Shown piece by piece: positions 1-11,300 of a stretch of DNA of 64,000 nt. The DNA is taken from positions 124,001 to 188,000 of the forward strand of contig CAJZBQ010000058.1 of NCBI GenBank assembly GCA_914767885.1, written 5' to 3'. Positions within the stretch are counted from its first letter, which is position 1. Each line of letters starts with the position of its first letter. The notes beneath the pieces are model-generated. The model was not told the origin of the DNA and did not search any database. It saw only the letters and a list, made by a program, of their open reading frames with translations. Source of the DNA: Blepharisma stoltei. Its lineage: Eukaryota; Ciliophora; Heterotrichea; Heterotrichida; Blepharismidae. The position numbers and the translations under genes are program-made.

Positions 1-399
1 AATTATTTTTACAGTAAAAATTGAATTAATTCATCTACCAATTTTTAATATTTTGATTTATTGGTTGCCCCTTTAAACTGTATAAATTTTAATTTGTTCC
101 TTATTGAATTAAAAATTTTAAATTTTAAAGAATCTCTATTTTTTAGATTATTGAGTTTTAAGCCCAAGTTGATGACTAAAGCACTTCGAATGGCTGATTC
201 CGTAGCTTCCTGTCGTCTCAAAGCATCTGAAAACAACTTCATTAGGTACATCTTCCCAAGCTTTTGATAAGTAATATATTTTTATATATATAAAAAATTT
301 GCATATATGAAAGTCGTATGATCAGGGATAAGGGTTAATTTCCCCAATTTTTAGGAATAATTTTTACAGTATAGTTCGATCAAGGATGAGGCGGAGTTA
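1..399 (-). mobile_element. pogo-type MITE, copy truncated by window start
   Basis: This belongs to the same family as the element at 6100-6640, in opposite orientation. Both carry the outer repeat CCTTGATCGAACGA (here degenerate near 372-390) and end in GGAGTTA. The central part (about 165-265, minus strand) encodes a degenerate peptide beginning AWEDVPNEVV, then an F/CF pattern and a GIS motif. That pattern resembles the C-terminal end of the DDE domain of pogo/Tigger transposases. A one-base difference from the 6.2-kb copy shifts the frame, so it is a relic. The right TA boundary is at 398-399. Confidence 0.7.
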
Positions 400-479
400 G
401 GTATAAATTTATCCTTATACTGATAAACTTTCCCAAAAAATAGAAATTTTTTCAATGGTTTTTACCAGATGTAAGTAGA

Positions 480-1281
480 ATTTTATCACGAAAAAGTTTT
501 TATCTTAATAGATGAGTATGATCGCCCATTTAACCATTTATATTCTACAGAGAGCTATAGTACTGTCATACAATTTATGAGAGATATGCTAAGTCTTGCA
601 ATTAAAGATAGCACGGGTGCAGGCCAAAGAGTCGTGCACTTTTTTATATGTATATTTCACCGAAGTAGAAAATTCGTTGAAAATTTTTGATATTGAGGCA
701 TTCGACCGAAAATGTCACACTATTTAAAACTTTTTGACTAAATATACTTGGATATATGCACATGATTATTTGGCCTGAGCCGATAACACTCAATATGTTA
801 AAAAAGCAGTTATGACTGGAATTTTGAGATGTCCAAAAGACGATCTGTTTCCTGGAATGAATAATGTTTCGTTAAATTGTGTTGTGGATCGACAGTTTTC
901 AGAGTATTATGGCTTTACTGAGAGTGAAGTTTATAAGATTTTAAAAGCATCCGTTTGAAATACAATAGAGGTTTTGGGACTGAATAGAAAACGAATGGCT
1001 TCATGATATGATGGCTATAACATTGGAGGGCTCAAAATATACAATCCCTGGTCAATTATGAATTGCCTATATCGCGCTCAAGATGGCGAAAATAACATAT
1101 ATAAAGATTACTGGATTGATACAGGAAGTGATCATGAACTTACTCCCCCCTCCGTGAACGAACAAAAAAATCTTGTTCGCTCACGGAGGGAGCTACTTTA
1201 GGACAAAAGAGAAAGCATTTGATTAATGAGAATAAGAAGGAAAGAAAACCTAAATTGGAAATAATGGAGGAAAGTGAATAA
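480..1281 (+). pseudogene. Broken AAA-ATPase-like (DUF1703-family) gene fragment
   Basis: Translated with TGA as Trp, this stretch aligns with the middle and end of the intact gene at 37548-40736. It has the Walker B-like segment VFILIDEYDRPF (about 502-535), the block YWIDTGSDHEL before 1140, and a tail ending EEE/EESE at the TAA at 1279-1281. The 5' half with the P-loop is missing, the stretch 600-780 is poorly alignable, and everything between about 1140 and 1195 is replaced by a short hairpin. It is a third, more divergent relative of the two copies at 37-45 kb. I see no intact reading frame, so I call it a pseudogene. A distinct paralog split by several IESs is possible but less likely. 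Confidence 0.65.
1141..1193. repeat. Solo hairpin of the TCCGTGAGYGAACAA MITE family
   Basis: A roughly 50-bp perfect foldback, CTCCGTGAACGAACAA followed by its complement, begins at TA 1141-1142. It matches the terminal hairpin found at one end of the larger MITEs at 1389, 14335, 49601, 53445 and 56217, without their body. It sits exactly where the AAA-ATPase-like fragment loses homology. It could be an internally deleted MITE. Confidence 0.6.
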
Positions 1282-1388
1282 AGCAATGAGAATTAATATA
1301 TTAATAACTAAAATTTTAGTTTAAACATTATTAAAGCTTCAAGCTACTTACATGAGATCTTTTATTGGTAAATAGTTTAATAAGAGCT

Positions 1389-1778
1389 TACTCCCCCCCC
1401 CCCCTCCGTGAGCGAACAAAACCATTAGAAAAATCACCATTTTTTGACCAAAAACCCACCCTCCGTGAGCGAACAAAAATTTTTTTAATAGAAAAAATTT
1501 TAATGGAAAAAAATTTTGATATATAAGTGATAATTAGTATAATGAAATCTAGAGCTAATTCTGTTTAATTTTAAACAAATTGCGTTTTAAAACATAAATT
1601 TTGCAAATTAAATTAATATTTGCTTCCCAATTTTTGCAAATTAGGATTTTTTTTAAATTTCGAAAAAAATATTTTTTATAAATTTATATATATAAATTTT
1701 TTTTAAAAAAAAAAATTAACCCCCCTCCGTGAGTGAACAAAATTTTTTTGTTCGCTCACGGAGGGGGGGGGGGAGTTA
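1389..1778 (-). mobile_element. MITE, CTCCGTGAGCGAACAA family, about 388 bp
   Basis: Bounded by TA at 1389-1390 and 1777-1778. One end is a tight hairpin (about 1721-1770); the other has two spaced copies of the repeat (about 1391-1480). The AT-rich body contains the family-conserved phrase AGAGCTAATTCTG. It is inverted relative to the copies at 14335, 53445 and 56217. It carries no coding capacity and lies between genes. Confidence 0.85.
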
Positions 1779-2642
1779 AATATTTAATGCCTTCTCTATT
1801 AAAGACTGTTAATAGCATTTTTATTATATCAAAATTATAATTTCTATCATCTAAATCTCCCTTTGAATTGTAACAAAAACATTGGCAAATCCCTTTAAAA
1901 TTCCTTTAAATTTTAGATTCATTATTATCAAAGATAGGTAGTTAGATTAAAGGTGTATAGGGAGCGAGTTTCAATTTCGACAATAAGAAAACTGGTTTAC
2001 CAAGCAAGGGACTGAATAATTTCACCTCTCACAGAAAATATTCAATGGAATAGCTTGATCAAGGAAGTGAGTAAGTCAAATTTTAATGAATTTATCTATA
2101 ATAATTATTTGTAGTTATTCTGCTATAAATATCTATATAATATTAAATTTTTTGCCTAAAATATAAAATCTTGAGCAAGCAAAATCCATATAATAAACAA
2201 CTTTAATATATACTTATAATGAAAAAGCTAATTATAGCAGATTTGCAGCACAATTTCATAACTGAATTATTTAGCTTAAAGATAAAATTACTCTAAAAAT
2301 TTTACCTAAAATTTAAGCCTCCACAGAGTCATATAACCTTAGTCTTCCATTTTTGTTCAACAACTAATCGAATTTTCTATAGAGCTGAAAACAAATAGAA
2401 TCTAAAATGCACTGGAATTCAAATTTTTTAATAAAATTATAGCAAATAGTATTATAAGTCGAGCTTTATGGGTATACAATTTTTAATTTTAAATAGGCTT
2501 TTGCTAATTTTTGACGGTTTTTAAACAAAAAGGGAGGGTGGTTATAATGAATTATTGATATGAAACTATTAGTGACAAAATTATTTTATCGTTTCTCATT
2601 CATAAATAAGAAAGGTTAAAATAACAGCTAGTCTTAATAATA
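1779..2642. other. AT-rich intergenic spacer
   Basis: There is no conserved reading frame, RNA gene or repeat that I can support. The 3' part presumably holds the phenylalanine hydroxylase promoter, but no motif stands out. Confidence 0.5.
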
Positions 2643-3646
2643 ATGGTGATTAGTAGCTTAAGTTTCAGATCAACAAAGCGATTTTTCGCAACTGTCCGCC
2701 AAAGCTTCTGGTATCCAAGATCCCGATCTGATCTTGATACTGTAGATAAATCCTACGAAAATTTTGTTGAAAAGCTTGAAATTTCCTATCCAGGCTCAGA
2801 CGACGTTGACTATATGAGCTGGCTCAGATCAGTAAGAAACTACAGCACATCAGTCAATTCAGAAGTTCCTGACGTTTTCTACCCAGACCAAGCAAACAAA
2901 ACCTGAAGCCTCCTCTATGCAAGGCTTAGAGAGCTTCATTACCTTTATGCTTGTGATGAGCATAAGTCAAACCTCAAAGATTTAGAAAATTTGGGGGTTT
3001 ATACAGGAGAAAAGATACCACAGTTATCGCAAATAAACAACTGATTAAGCTCGAAAACTGGCTTCAAATTGATTCCAGTTGGAGGAATAATCAATGCTAG
3101 GTCCTTTTTATATGGGCTAGCTTATAGAGTGTTTCTCTCAACGAGATATATTCGCCACATTTCGGTTCCTTTTTATTCGCCTGAACCTGACATTGTGCAT
3201 GAGCTCATGGGGCATGTCCCACTCTTCGGGAATGAAGAACTTGCTGAGTTTTCTCAAGAAATTGGGAAGAAGTCACTGGGGGCAAGCGATGCGGACATTG
3301 AGAAATTATGCTATTTTGGATAAGTCTACAATAATAATCAGGAAAAGCTAACTGTTTTAGTTTTGTAAATATGCAGTAATAATTGAACTAAAAATGCATA
3401 GCAAAAATTTATTTTTACTCAATCGAATTTGGGATCGTTGGCGATAAAATTTTGGGTGCAGGCATCCTTGGGTCTTGCAAAGAAATTGTACATGTAAAAG
3501 AAGATAAATGTGATTTTATTGGCTGGGATACTAAAAAAATCTTAAGTATGGATTTTACCCTTTCTTCATATCAGCCTGCCTATTACAAGACAGAAAATCT
3601 CTCTGAGATAAAAAAATCAGTTATGGAGGCCTGCAACTTAATATAA
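2643..3646 (+). CDS. PAH: Phenylalanine 4-hydroxylase (aromatic amino acid hydroxylase)
   Basis: Converts phenylalanine to tyrosine with tetrahydrobiopterin and non-haem iron. With TGA as Trp (2904, 3042) and removal of one IES, the frame gives 302 residues, the size of a catalytic domain without the regulatory ACT domain. Visible family signatures are [22 protein letters not shown] (the two iron-binding histidines), FSQEIG, and IEFG with the third iron ligand Glu. The N-terminus ([15 protein letters not shown]) is basic and hydroxylated, so mitochondrial import is possible. The IES at 3321-3415 interrupts the gene four codons before the ligand Glu. The start is the first ATG after an in-frame stop. 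No TGG/TGA-independent alternative gives an intact protein. Confidence 0.93.
3321..3415. other. IES, 95 bp, TA-bounded, in phenylalanine hydroxylase
   Basis: The frame reads ...CYFG up to TA 3321-3322 and resumes at TA 3416-3417 as YSIEFGIVG. Removing 95 bp with one TA retained joins the iron-site region in frame. The segment is AT-rich with in-frame stops and has no GT..AG structure of intron size. Confidence 0.85.
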
Positions 3647-3840
3647 AATAAGATTTCATTTTTTGAAAATTTGAAATATAAATGGAAAATTTTAACCTTT
3701 ATAAAAAGAATAAGTTTACTTGAGAAACATATGATAGCCTATTCTGGAGGAATAGAATCCATTATTTTTTGGTTTATTTTAATTAGAAGGGTATAGATTT
3801 CATCAGCTATTACCCTCTTAAATTTAGTAAGGAAAAAAGA

Positions 3841-4188
3841 AAATTAATTCATAACAATTAAAAATGGAGCGTATGAATTAGGGTCATTGTCCCCTAAAGG
3901 TCATCCTAGTGAGGGAAGTTCAAACTTTCTGAAGGATATTGACGCTGGAACTGCTTCGGCAGTTCCTTGTGTGCTTGAATCAAGTTCAGGAAAGGAAGGG
4001 AGACTCGTCTAGGTCATAGGCTACTGTAACGGTTCGACGGTTAGGCCAATTCCACCTACCGTTGTTCAGAGCTATTAGCCAGTGATGGAATTCAGGAAGG
4101 ATGGGCTTGTTTCGTTGGTCCTAAGCTAAGTGGGGGTCAACGGAGAGTTATCATAATCTTAAATCTTAAATCTTAAATTAATTCATAA
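3841..4188 (+). mobile_element. SINE-like retroposon, 320 bp, with 14-bp target-site duplication
   Basis: A GC-richer insert (3855-4174) lies between perfect direct repeats AAATTAATTCATAA (3841-3854 and 4175-4188). It ends in a short tail of TCTTAAA repeats, typical of non-LTR retroposition. It starts with AATTAAAAATGGAGCG, a start shared in outline with several other inserts in this window. No coding frame was found. It lies in the intergenic region between phenylalanine hydroxylase and the channel gene. Confidence 0.85.
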
Positions 4189-4293
4189 ATTTTATTATAT
4201 TGATTTTAAAGTGTTTTTATAAAATCTTGGTTCAAAATATCGATCAAATTTAATTATGCGTCTTATGAATTATTTCTTTACTTTATTTTTATT

Positions 4294-4644
4294 TACTCCC
4301 TCCTCCAAAAGCAAGCGAAATATTTAGCTTATTCATGGAAGAGGGTTAGTTTTTTTAAAAATTTATATAATAAATTTTTTTCGAAATTTTAAAAAAATCC
4401 CCAATCTGCAAAGAATTAGAAAGCAAATTTTTATTTAATTTGCAAAATTTATATTTTAAAATGCAAATTATTTAATTTAAAATTTATCAGAACTAGCTTG
4501 AGGTTCCATTATACTAATTATAACTTATATATCAAAATTAATTTTTTAAAATTTTTTTTTTATATTGTTTGCTCATGTATGGGATTTTAGGCAAAAATAA
4601 AAGATTTTTCCAATGGATTTATTCGCTCAAAGAGGGGGGAGTTA
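4294..4644. mobile_element. Divergent MITE of the same hairpin family
   Basis: Bounded by TA at 4294-4295 and 4643-4644. It starts ACTCCCTCCTCC and ends GGGGGGAGTTA with the conserved body phrase ending ACTAATTATAACTTATA. The terminal repeats are eroded, so this is probably an old copy. It lies between genes. Confidence 0.7.
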
Positions 4645-4810
4645 GCATTTGAAAATAATAAGTTTTTGGAGTGTAGAAATAAAGCTTGGCATTTATAGGT
4701 CTTAAAATTTTCAATAAAATCTAAAATTCCTTTTTTTGAATTTCAAATAAAATTTATCTCATTATATGAGTAGCTTTAATAAACTAAAATATTATTTATT
4801 TAAATCACCA

Positions 4811-7800
4811 TTAATTAAGCTCATTTCGCTGATATGGATAATAATTCCCTGGATTTTCTAAAATATTTCTTTCTTCGCTATACTCATCTTCCATCGGTGC
4901 ATCCATAAACGGATTTCCTGCCACCGGATTAATTACACTTCCCCCCATCACACTCGAAAACGGATTTTCCGCAATCGTCCTATACTGCCCACTTTCCAAA
5001 TCTACCATCTGATACGCATAATTTCTCATATTATTCGCAGCGCTCATCACATTTGAAAATCTCGTCTCCATTTTCTTCTTTTCCGCTGTGCCTTTTCTAT
5101 GTTCTACCAATTTCAGTCACTCTTTCCAGCCTTCTTTTGCTAATAGCGGGTTATTTCTCATATAATCCTCATTAAAACGTACTGCATTTTCTTCATAGTC
5201 ATTTCTTTCATCTACATTAATTCCTTCTTTTTTTCTTTTTATTTTTCCTTTAATTCCACATAAAAACCTTATAGGAGACACAAAAAATAAGGCAACTAAT
5301 AAAAAGGCAGCGATTGGGATCAAAATATTGTGGTAGTCTTCTGATTTTAAAAAAAATAAAAAGGTGCAGTTTGAAGCCTATATAAAGTTTACAGAGTAAG
5401 CTAAAATAAAGAGAGGGATCCATTTGAGCATATTGTTAGACATCCCTTTGCCAAAGTTACGTGGCCGTGAATGCCGACGAAGGAGCATAAGTTTGTCAGT
5501 CCAGTATTGCAGAAAAACTGATATAAAGCCGATAAGGAAACAAAGAGGGAATAATGGAGCAAAAATAAAGCAGATTATTAATGTCACCAAAATATTTGCA
5601 TAACGCTGAGCCATGTCCACTTCAGGGTTTTCCCACAGTTTGTTAGCCTCGATTTGAGTTATCCCTATAATGCCTCTTCTTGCAAGTTTTTTTACTTGGC
5701 GTCTCTTATGGACTTTATATAAATACAAAGGAGAAAAAATATAGGTCAATGGGGATGAAATCCCGCTGACTATTAATAAAAATAAAACATCATTGACTAA
5801 GCCATATGGCAAAAACCAGTCATCGATTTTCCCTGAATTTACCCAGATAAGGATACCTACAGAGTTAAGCACCATTGCAGTCACTAATTTGTTGGTAACT
5901 GCTCTATGATAATGCGTCCAGGTTATATGTTTTTCAGTGCTGGAAAAAATTCTGACGACGATAGCGAGAAAACGGTTTATGATAAGAATACAAACAGAGA
6001 GTCCAAAGGAGTATAAACGGACTTGCAGCAGGTCTTGGTAAGTTCTTTCGTCTTTTGGCTTGTTTTCATAGTCTTTGTAATAGTTTCTTTGATATTGCTT
6101 ACTCCCCCCCCCATCCTTGATCGAACGATTGACTGTAAAAATTCCTAAAAATTGAGGAAATTAACCCCATCCTTGATCGAACGATTTTCATATCATGCAA
6201 ATTTTTATATATATAAAAAATATTAGTTATCAAACGCTTTGGAAGATGTGCCTAATGAAGTTGTTTACAGAGCTTTGAGACGACAAAAAGCTGCGAAATC
6301 AACCATCCGAAGTGATTTAGACATCAGCCTAAGCTTAAAAGCCCAATAATCTAATAAAATAGAGATTCTTTTAAAATTTTAAAAAAATATTTAATTTAAA
6401 TTAAAATTTATACAGTTTAAAAGGGTAACTAATAAATCAAAATATTAAAAATTTGGTATTTTTATGAAATTAATTCAAGTTTTTGCTGTAAAAATAATTA
6501 TTAAATACTCTTAACCCTCTTATTTAAAGTAAATAAAAAAAATCTATATATATATTTTTCATTTTATATATAAAATTTTTTTTAACCCCCATCCTTGATC
6601 GAACGATGGCGAGTCGTTCGATCAGGATGGGGGGGAGTTAGTTATATACACTAAAATAAAGCAGCCTATAAGGAGAGCTAATGTTCATAAGGTTGTAATT
6701 AACCTTCTTAAGTATTTTTGGCAAGAAGTTGCGCTTAGATTTTCCCATATGATATCTGATGGTTCTGGAGCTTGCTCTACGTGTAGCCTGACGTTTTTAA
6801 ATGTAAAAGGGCCATCATAGCACAGCATGCATAAACAGCAGAAAATCCTTGTTGATGGATTTATTGCCCAATAGTCAACTATCCCTTTATTAACATATTA
6901 GCCATTTTTTTTTTTTTTAGATAATTATTTTTAATTTACCATAAATAAATATACTAATTTAGCGTCTTCTTCTTTCGTAAATGTCACAAAGGCATAATGT
7001 GTCTGATTATAACTTTCCTTTGCCTTCAGCTCAAACTTGTTTATCCTTTTCTCCAAACTGTCAATTTTCTGTTTTATTACCCCTTCCTGTGGATAATACG
7101 CTACATATTTTTTACATTTACAACAAAACCCACCTTTTTTGGGATAATTCCCATGATGCTTTTTCTGATAGTCCTGCACAAATAGTAATAGCCCTTTAAG
7201 TTTTGCGTGGTCTCTGGTATCTTTTACGTACTGATTAATATCATAAGCAACGCTTACACTTTCTACAGTAGTCGGAAAACCGAAGTATTGGGTCTGTTTT
7301 TCAAAAAATGCTTTGAGGTCTTGGCTGTTATAACTGTTCCTGAGGTTTTTAACCCAAACTGTGTAGTCTGAAGGAGTTATATGGTTTTTGTCGATTTTTT
7401 GGATCATTTTTGTGAGGCTTTTTCTGAGGAAAAAGAAAAAAACTACTAGAACAACGCTATTTGCGGCATGGAGGATTCCTTGGATTTCTGGGATGTCTTC
7501 ATCTTTTCCAAAGCCACCTAAGGAGGCATCAATATATCAGCTTTCAGAGCCTTTACCTCAGTCACCAGAGTGCCCAGCATTATAGTCTTGGTAAGCACAA
7601 TAAGCTCCAGCAAAAATGAAACTCCAAAGCAGCCAAAGAATGACTCTTGAAACAAAGTAAAAATATAAAGGAACGCCGATGCCTAAATCCCCAAGCTTTT
7701 CTATTGAGCAGCAAAGTGAATAATAAGGGGCGTCCTATATCTCAATTACAATTGGTAAACTGCAGCAAGGGCATAGTTTACTTTTTTCAGTGACTTTATA

Positions 7801-7926
7801 AGACCTTAGGTTTCTTGCTTTGCTTGCTTTCTGAATTTATTTTACTTGGTGAATTCGTGCTAATTTAAGATCTGCTTTCTTTTGGTTTGTTATCAACGGG
7901 TTTTCAACTTCAAATGATTCTTCCAT
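4811..7926 (-). CDS. OSCA/TMEM63-like (DUF221/RSN1_7TM) cation channel
   Basis: Predicted plasma-membrane mechanosensitive or osmosensitive channel-type protein. After removing three 15-nt introns (7831-7845, 7735-7749, 5378-5392) and two IESs (6882-6938, 6100-6638), the frame is 824 residues and TGA is Trp throughout. The N-terminal part has a CPCC motif and a transmembrane pair. It is followed by the cytosolic loop typical of the family (VSVAYDINQYV ... AFVTFTKEEDA, around residues 160-300). The multi-helix core contains a WENPEVDMAQRYANILVT segment and FLQYWTDKLMLLRR. The C-terminus is short and cytoplasmic. The start at 7926 is the first in-frame ATG (MEESFEVENP). Family assignment rests on topology and loop pattern, so anoctamin-like is a less likely alternative. 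Confidence 0.75.
5378..5392 (-). other. 15-nt intron, GTAAACTTTATATAG
   Basis: On the minus strand the frame hits TAG unless these 15 nt are removed. They begin GTAA and end TAG. Splicing joins ILAYS to ASNCTFLFF in a transmembrane stretch. The size matches heterotrich ciliate introns. Confidence 0.88.
6100..6640 (+). mobile_element. pogo-derived MITE acting as a 539-bp IES in the channel gene
   Basis: Bounded by TA at 6100-6101 and 6639-6640. Removing 539 bp restores VYIT/KQYQRNYYKDY in frame. Terminal repeats are CCCATCCTTGATCGAACGA, with a second copy at 6167-6185 and a hairpin at 6585-6630. The interior (about 6225-6350) encodes the relic peptide EDVPNEVVYRA and onward, homologous to the 1-399 copy and resembling the C-terminus of a pogo transposase. 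It is non-autonomous. Confidence 0.88.
6882..6938. other. IES, 57 bp, in the channel gene
   Basis: The minus-strand frame meets several TAA codons here. Joining TA 6937-6938 to TA 6880-6881 gives YLFMVVDYWAIN in frame. The exact TA pair is inferred, because several TAs in the same phase exist within 15 bp. Confidence 0.55.
7735..7749 (-). other. 15-nt intron, GTAATTGAGATATAG
   Basis: Removes an in-frame TAG and joins CSLPI to DAPYYS near the channel N-terminus. Confidence 0.85.
7831..7845 (-). other. 15-nt intron, GTAAAATAAATTCAG
   Basis: Removes an in-frame TAA and joins RIHQ to KASKARN near the channel N-terminus. It ends CAG rather than the usual TAG seen in the other four. Confidence 0.8.
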
Positions 7927-7951
7927 TAATTTCTTCACCTTTAAAAAATCA

Positions 7952-8305
7952 TTTTGGCTACAATATATTAAATCATACTTGCACCTTTTCCAATAATTTG
8001 GTTAAATAAATCAATTTTTATGAAATTTTATACAAAAGGATAGGAAAAAAGACTTATAGTAAAGTATTTTTTTATAAATAGGTAATAGCTAAATTTAAGG
8101 ACTAATCGTTATTAATTTGATAAAATCTTTATTTGGCTACAACATATTAAAATCAGACTTGTACCTTTTCCAATAATTTGGTTTAATAAATCAATTTTTA
8201 TATAATTTTATACAAAAGAATAGGAAAAAAGACTTATAGCAAAGTATTTTTTTATAAATAGAGAAAAGCTGAATAAAATTACTAATTTGATAAAATACTT
8301 TAGGT
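7952..8305. repeat. Two direct tandem copies of a ~178-bp AT-rich unit
   Basis: TTTGGCTACAAYATATTAAA starts near 7952 and again near 8131. The following ~170 bp match closely (CTTGYACCTTTTCCAATAATTTGG, GGAAAAAAGACTTATAG, TATTTTTTTATAAATAG, words quoted separately). The repeat fills the divergent promoter region between the channel gene and POLD1. Confidence 0.85.
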
Positions 8306-8336
8306 ACTGCCCCCAAATTCACAATTAACAAATAAA

Positions 8337-11300
8337 ATGGAAGCGGGAAATAAATTCGGTGCAATCAAGCGTCCTGAATTAGCGCCAACTTATAATGACA
8401 ACTCAAGCTCAATTTGTTTTATGCAAACTGATATAGATTATTACACCGGCCGTTCCCCAGGCACCCATGAAGACGTTCCTATCCTCCGAATCTACGGTGT
8501 CACTGAAGAAGGCCATTCTGTAATGGTCCACGTCCATTCTTTCGCTCCTTATTTCTGGGCAGAATGCCCACAAGGTATGGACAACGAATTTTACTGTGAA
8601 AAAGTAAAGCAAGCCTTAAATAACCACCCCCAATGCAAAAATACAGTCGCCAGGGTCACTACAGAACTAAAAGAATCCATCATGTTTTTTACCAATAATG
8701 GCGCCCTCCCCTATTTCAAAATTTTTACCTATGTCCCTAAATCCGTCTCCCAGCTCCGAGGCATTGTAGAAAGAGGCATAAGTATTGACGGAAATGCTTT
8801 TAACTGCCAAACTTATGAATCTTATCTTATCTTATAGAATTTATATCGCTTAACGTCCACTACGGGGTTACAACTCCAGGTTTATCACTCGCCTTTCGTC
8901 GCATCGGGCCCACCAGCCTGCTGGAGACAAACTCGCTTCGATCACCAAGGTGCTTCTAGGGCAAATGTCCACGTCTTCGACGGCTCATGGATGAGCTACT
9001 TGCTTGTACATGGGTTGCTTTTCCGAAAAACCCAAAAAATGGATTTTTCTGGTCGGCTATCGGCAAAAAGGAAAAATGCAAAGCCTGGGACGTAACGCCC
9101 ACTTTCACGCTAGGGAGTTGCCCGAATGGTCCAGAGGACTTTGCTGGGCTTCCCCTTTCCAACCCTGCACCTTCCTTCCCCACGAGGAAAAATCCACCCC
9201 TGAGAATAGACTAGGGCTAGGCTCTGAAAGCTACCAGAATTGCTTACCTAGCATTGCTGTCCATCTCTGAAATGGTAAAACCTTGCCGGATATAATTAAA
9301 ATATGAGTCGAGGCTGCATGGCCGGGAGGCCATGCCCAGACGAAGACGCCATATTTTAATTATGCCAAACTTATGAATCAAATATCCCTTTTGCCCTCAG
9401 ATATATGATTGACGTAGGAATTGTTGGGATGTGCTGGCTTGAGCTGCCTGCTTTTCAGTACGATTTACGGTACGACGACAACGTATCGACTGCACAAATA
9501 GAAATTGATATAAATTACCAGAATATCATCGTCCATAAGCCAGAAGGAGAATGGAGCAAAATTGCGCCTTTAAGAGTCCTTTCTTTTGACATTGAGTGCA
9601 ATAATAATGGACAGAATTTCCCGACCCCTGACAAAAATGAAATTATCCAGATCGGAAATGTCTGCAAAATCCCAGGGACTGACAATGTGATCGCTAGGAA
9701 TATTTTTACGTTAGGCGGGTGTGCAGATATAGCAGACGCTAAAGTGTTTTCTTATGATAAAGAAGAAGATATGCTGATGGGGTGGAAAGAATTCGTCCTT
9801 TCTGTCGACCCAGACATTATTACAGGCTACAATATCTTAAACTTCGACTACGGCTACATTTTTAAGCGTGCCGAAAAGCTGAAACTCAAAAAATTCCCAT
9901 TTTTCGGGAGAGTCAAAAATACAGAAACAAAAATAAAAGACACCACTTTTCAGTCAAAAGCCCAAGGATTGAGGGAAAGCAAAGAAGTAGGCATGGACGG
10001 CAGAATTCAGCTTGATATGTTCCAGCATATCCAAAGGGAGCACAAGCTAAGCCATTATTCATTAAACTCAGTCTCGCTTACGTTTTTAAAAGAACAAAAA
10101 GAAGACGTCCATTGGACCACTATGAAAGATTTACAAGAAGGCTCTGATGAGACTAGAAGAAGAATTGCCGTTTATTGTTTAAAAGACTGCTATTTACCAT
10201 TAAGACTGCTTGAGAAGCTGATGTGTATTTTTAATTATGCAGAAATGGCAAGAGTCACTGGTGTCCCGTTTTCTTATCTGTTAACCAGAGGCCAACAGAT
10301 AAAAGTGGCCTCACAATTATTAAGAAAAGCCCAGGAACATAATATGCTGATACCTACACAGGCGAGAAATGAAGGTGGAGAAAAATATGAAGGCGCTTTT
10401 GTGCTGGAGCCCAAAAAGGATTTTTATAATGTACCTATAGCCACTTTGGATTTTGCCTCATTATATCCGTCTATTATGATGGCTCATAACCTTTGTTATT
10501 GTACATTAGTCCCGCCGTCTATTCTTGGGAGGTTAGAAGAAGAAGACTATATAACTACACCCTCAGGCGACCATTTTGTAAAAAGCAATTTAAGAAAAGG
10601 ACTTTTGCCGATTATTTTAGAAGAGCTAATAGATGCAAGAAAAAGGGCCAGAGAAGAGATTAAAAGGACTGAAGACCCATTTATGAAAAAAGTACTGGAC
10701 GGGAGACAGCTAGCCTTAAAAATATCAGCGAACTCTGTATATGGTTTTACAGGCGCACAAGTCGGCCAATTGCCTTGCTTACAGATCTCGTCTAGCGTAA
10801 CTGCATATGGCAGAATGATGATAGAAGGCACTAAACGGACCATAGAAGAATACTATTCTACCGCCAACGGTTTTCCTCACGACTCACAAGTAATTTATGG
10901 CGACACTGATTCCGTCATGATCAAATTTGGCCTTGAAAATCTCGAAGAAGTCATGAAGCTTGGCAAAGAAGCAGCACTAATGGTCTCCCAGCAGTTCGTA
11001 AAGCCAATCCGACTTGAATTCGAAAAGGCTTATTTTCCTTATTTACTTATGAATAAAAAAAGATACGCTGGTTTACTATGGACAAATGCAGAAAAATATG
11101 ATAAAATTGATATGAAAGGCATAGAAAGTGTCAGAAGAGACAATTGTGCATTGGTCAGAGAGACGATTAATACGTGTCTTTATAAGCTGCTGATAGAAAG
11201 AAATGTAGAAGACGCTGTGGATTTCGTAAAAGGTGTAGTTTCAGCGCTGCTGCAGAATAAAATTGATTTGTCCATGCTTGTGATTACTAAAGCCTTAGGC

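Noticed and set aside
2643-2906. Separate short genes ending at TGA (for example 2643-2906, 3069-3323)
   Set aside because: TGA positions align with conserved Trp in phenylalanine hydroxylase and many other proteins; the pieces are one gene in a TGA=Trp code.
7952-8305. CRISPR-like direct repeats
   Set aside because: Just two long adjacent AT-rich copies without spacers; eukaryotic context.
8838-9360. GC-rich blocks (8.9, 12.2, 35.5, 36.0, 46.0, 50.6 kb) as bacterial contamination or small genes
   Set aside because: They are flanked by perfect or near-perfect target-site duplications, recur in related copies and lack conserved reading frames.
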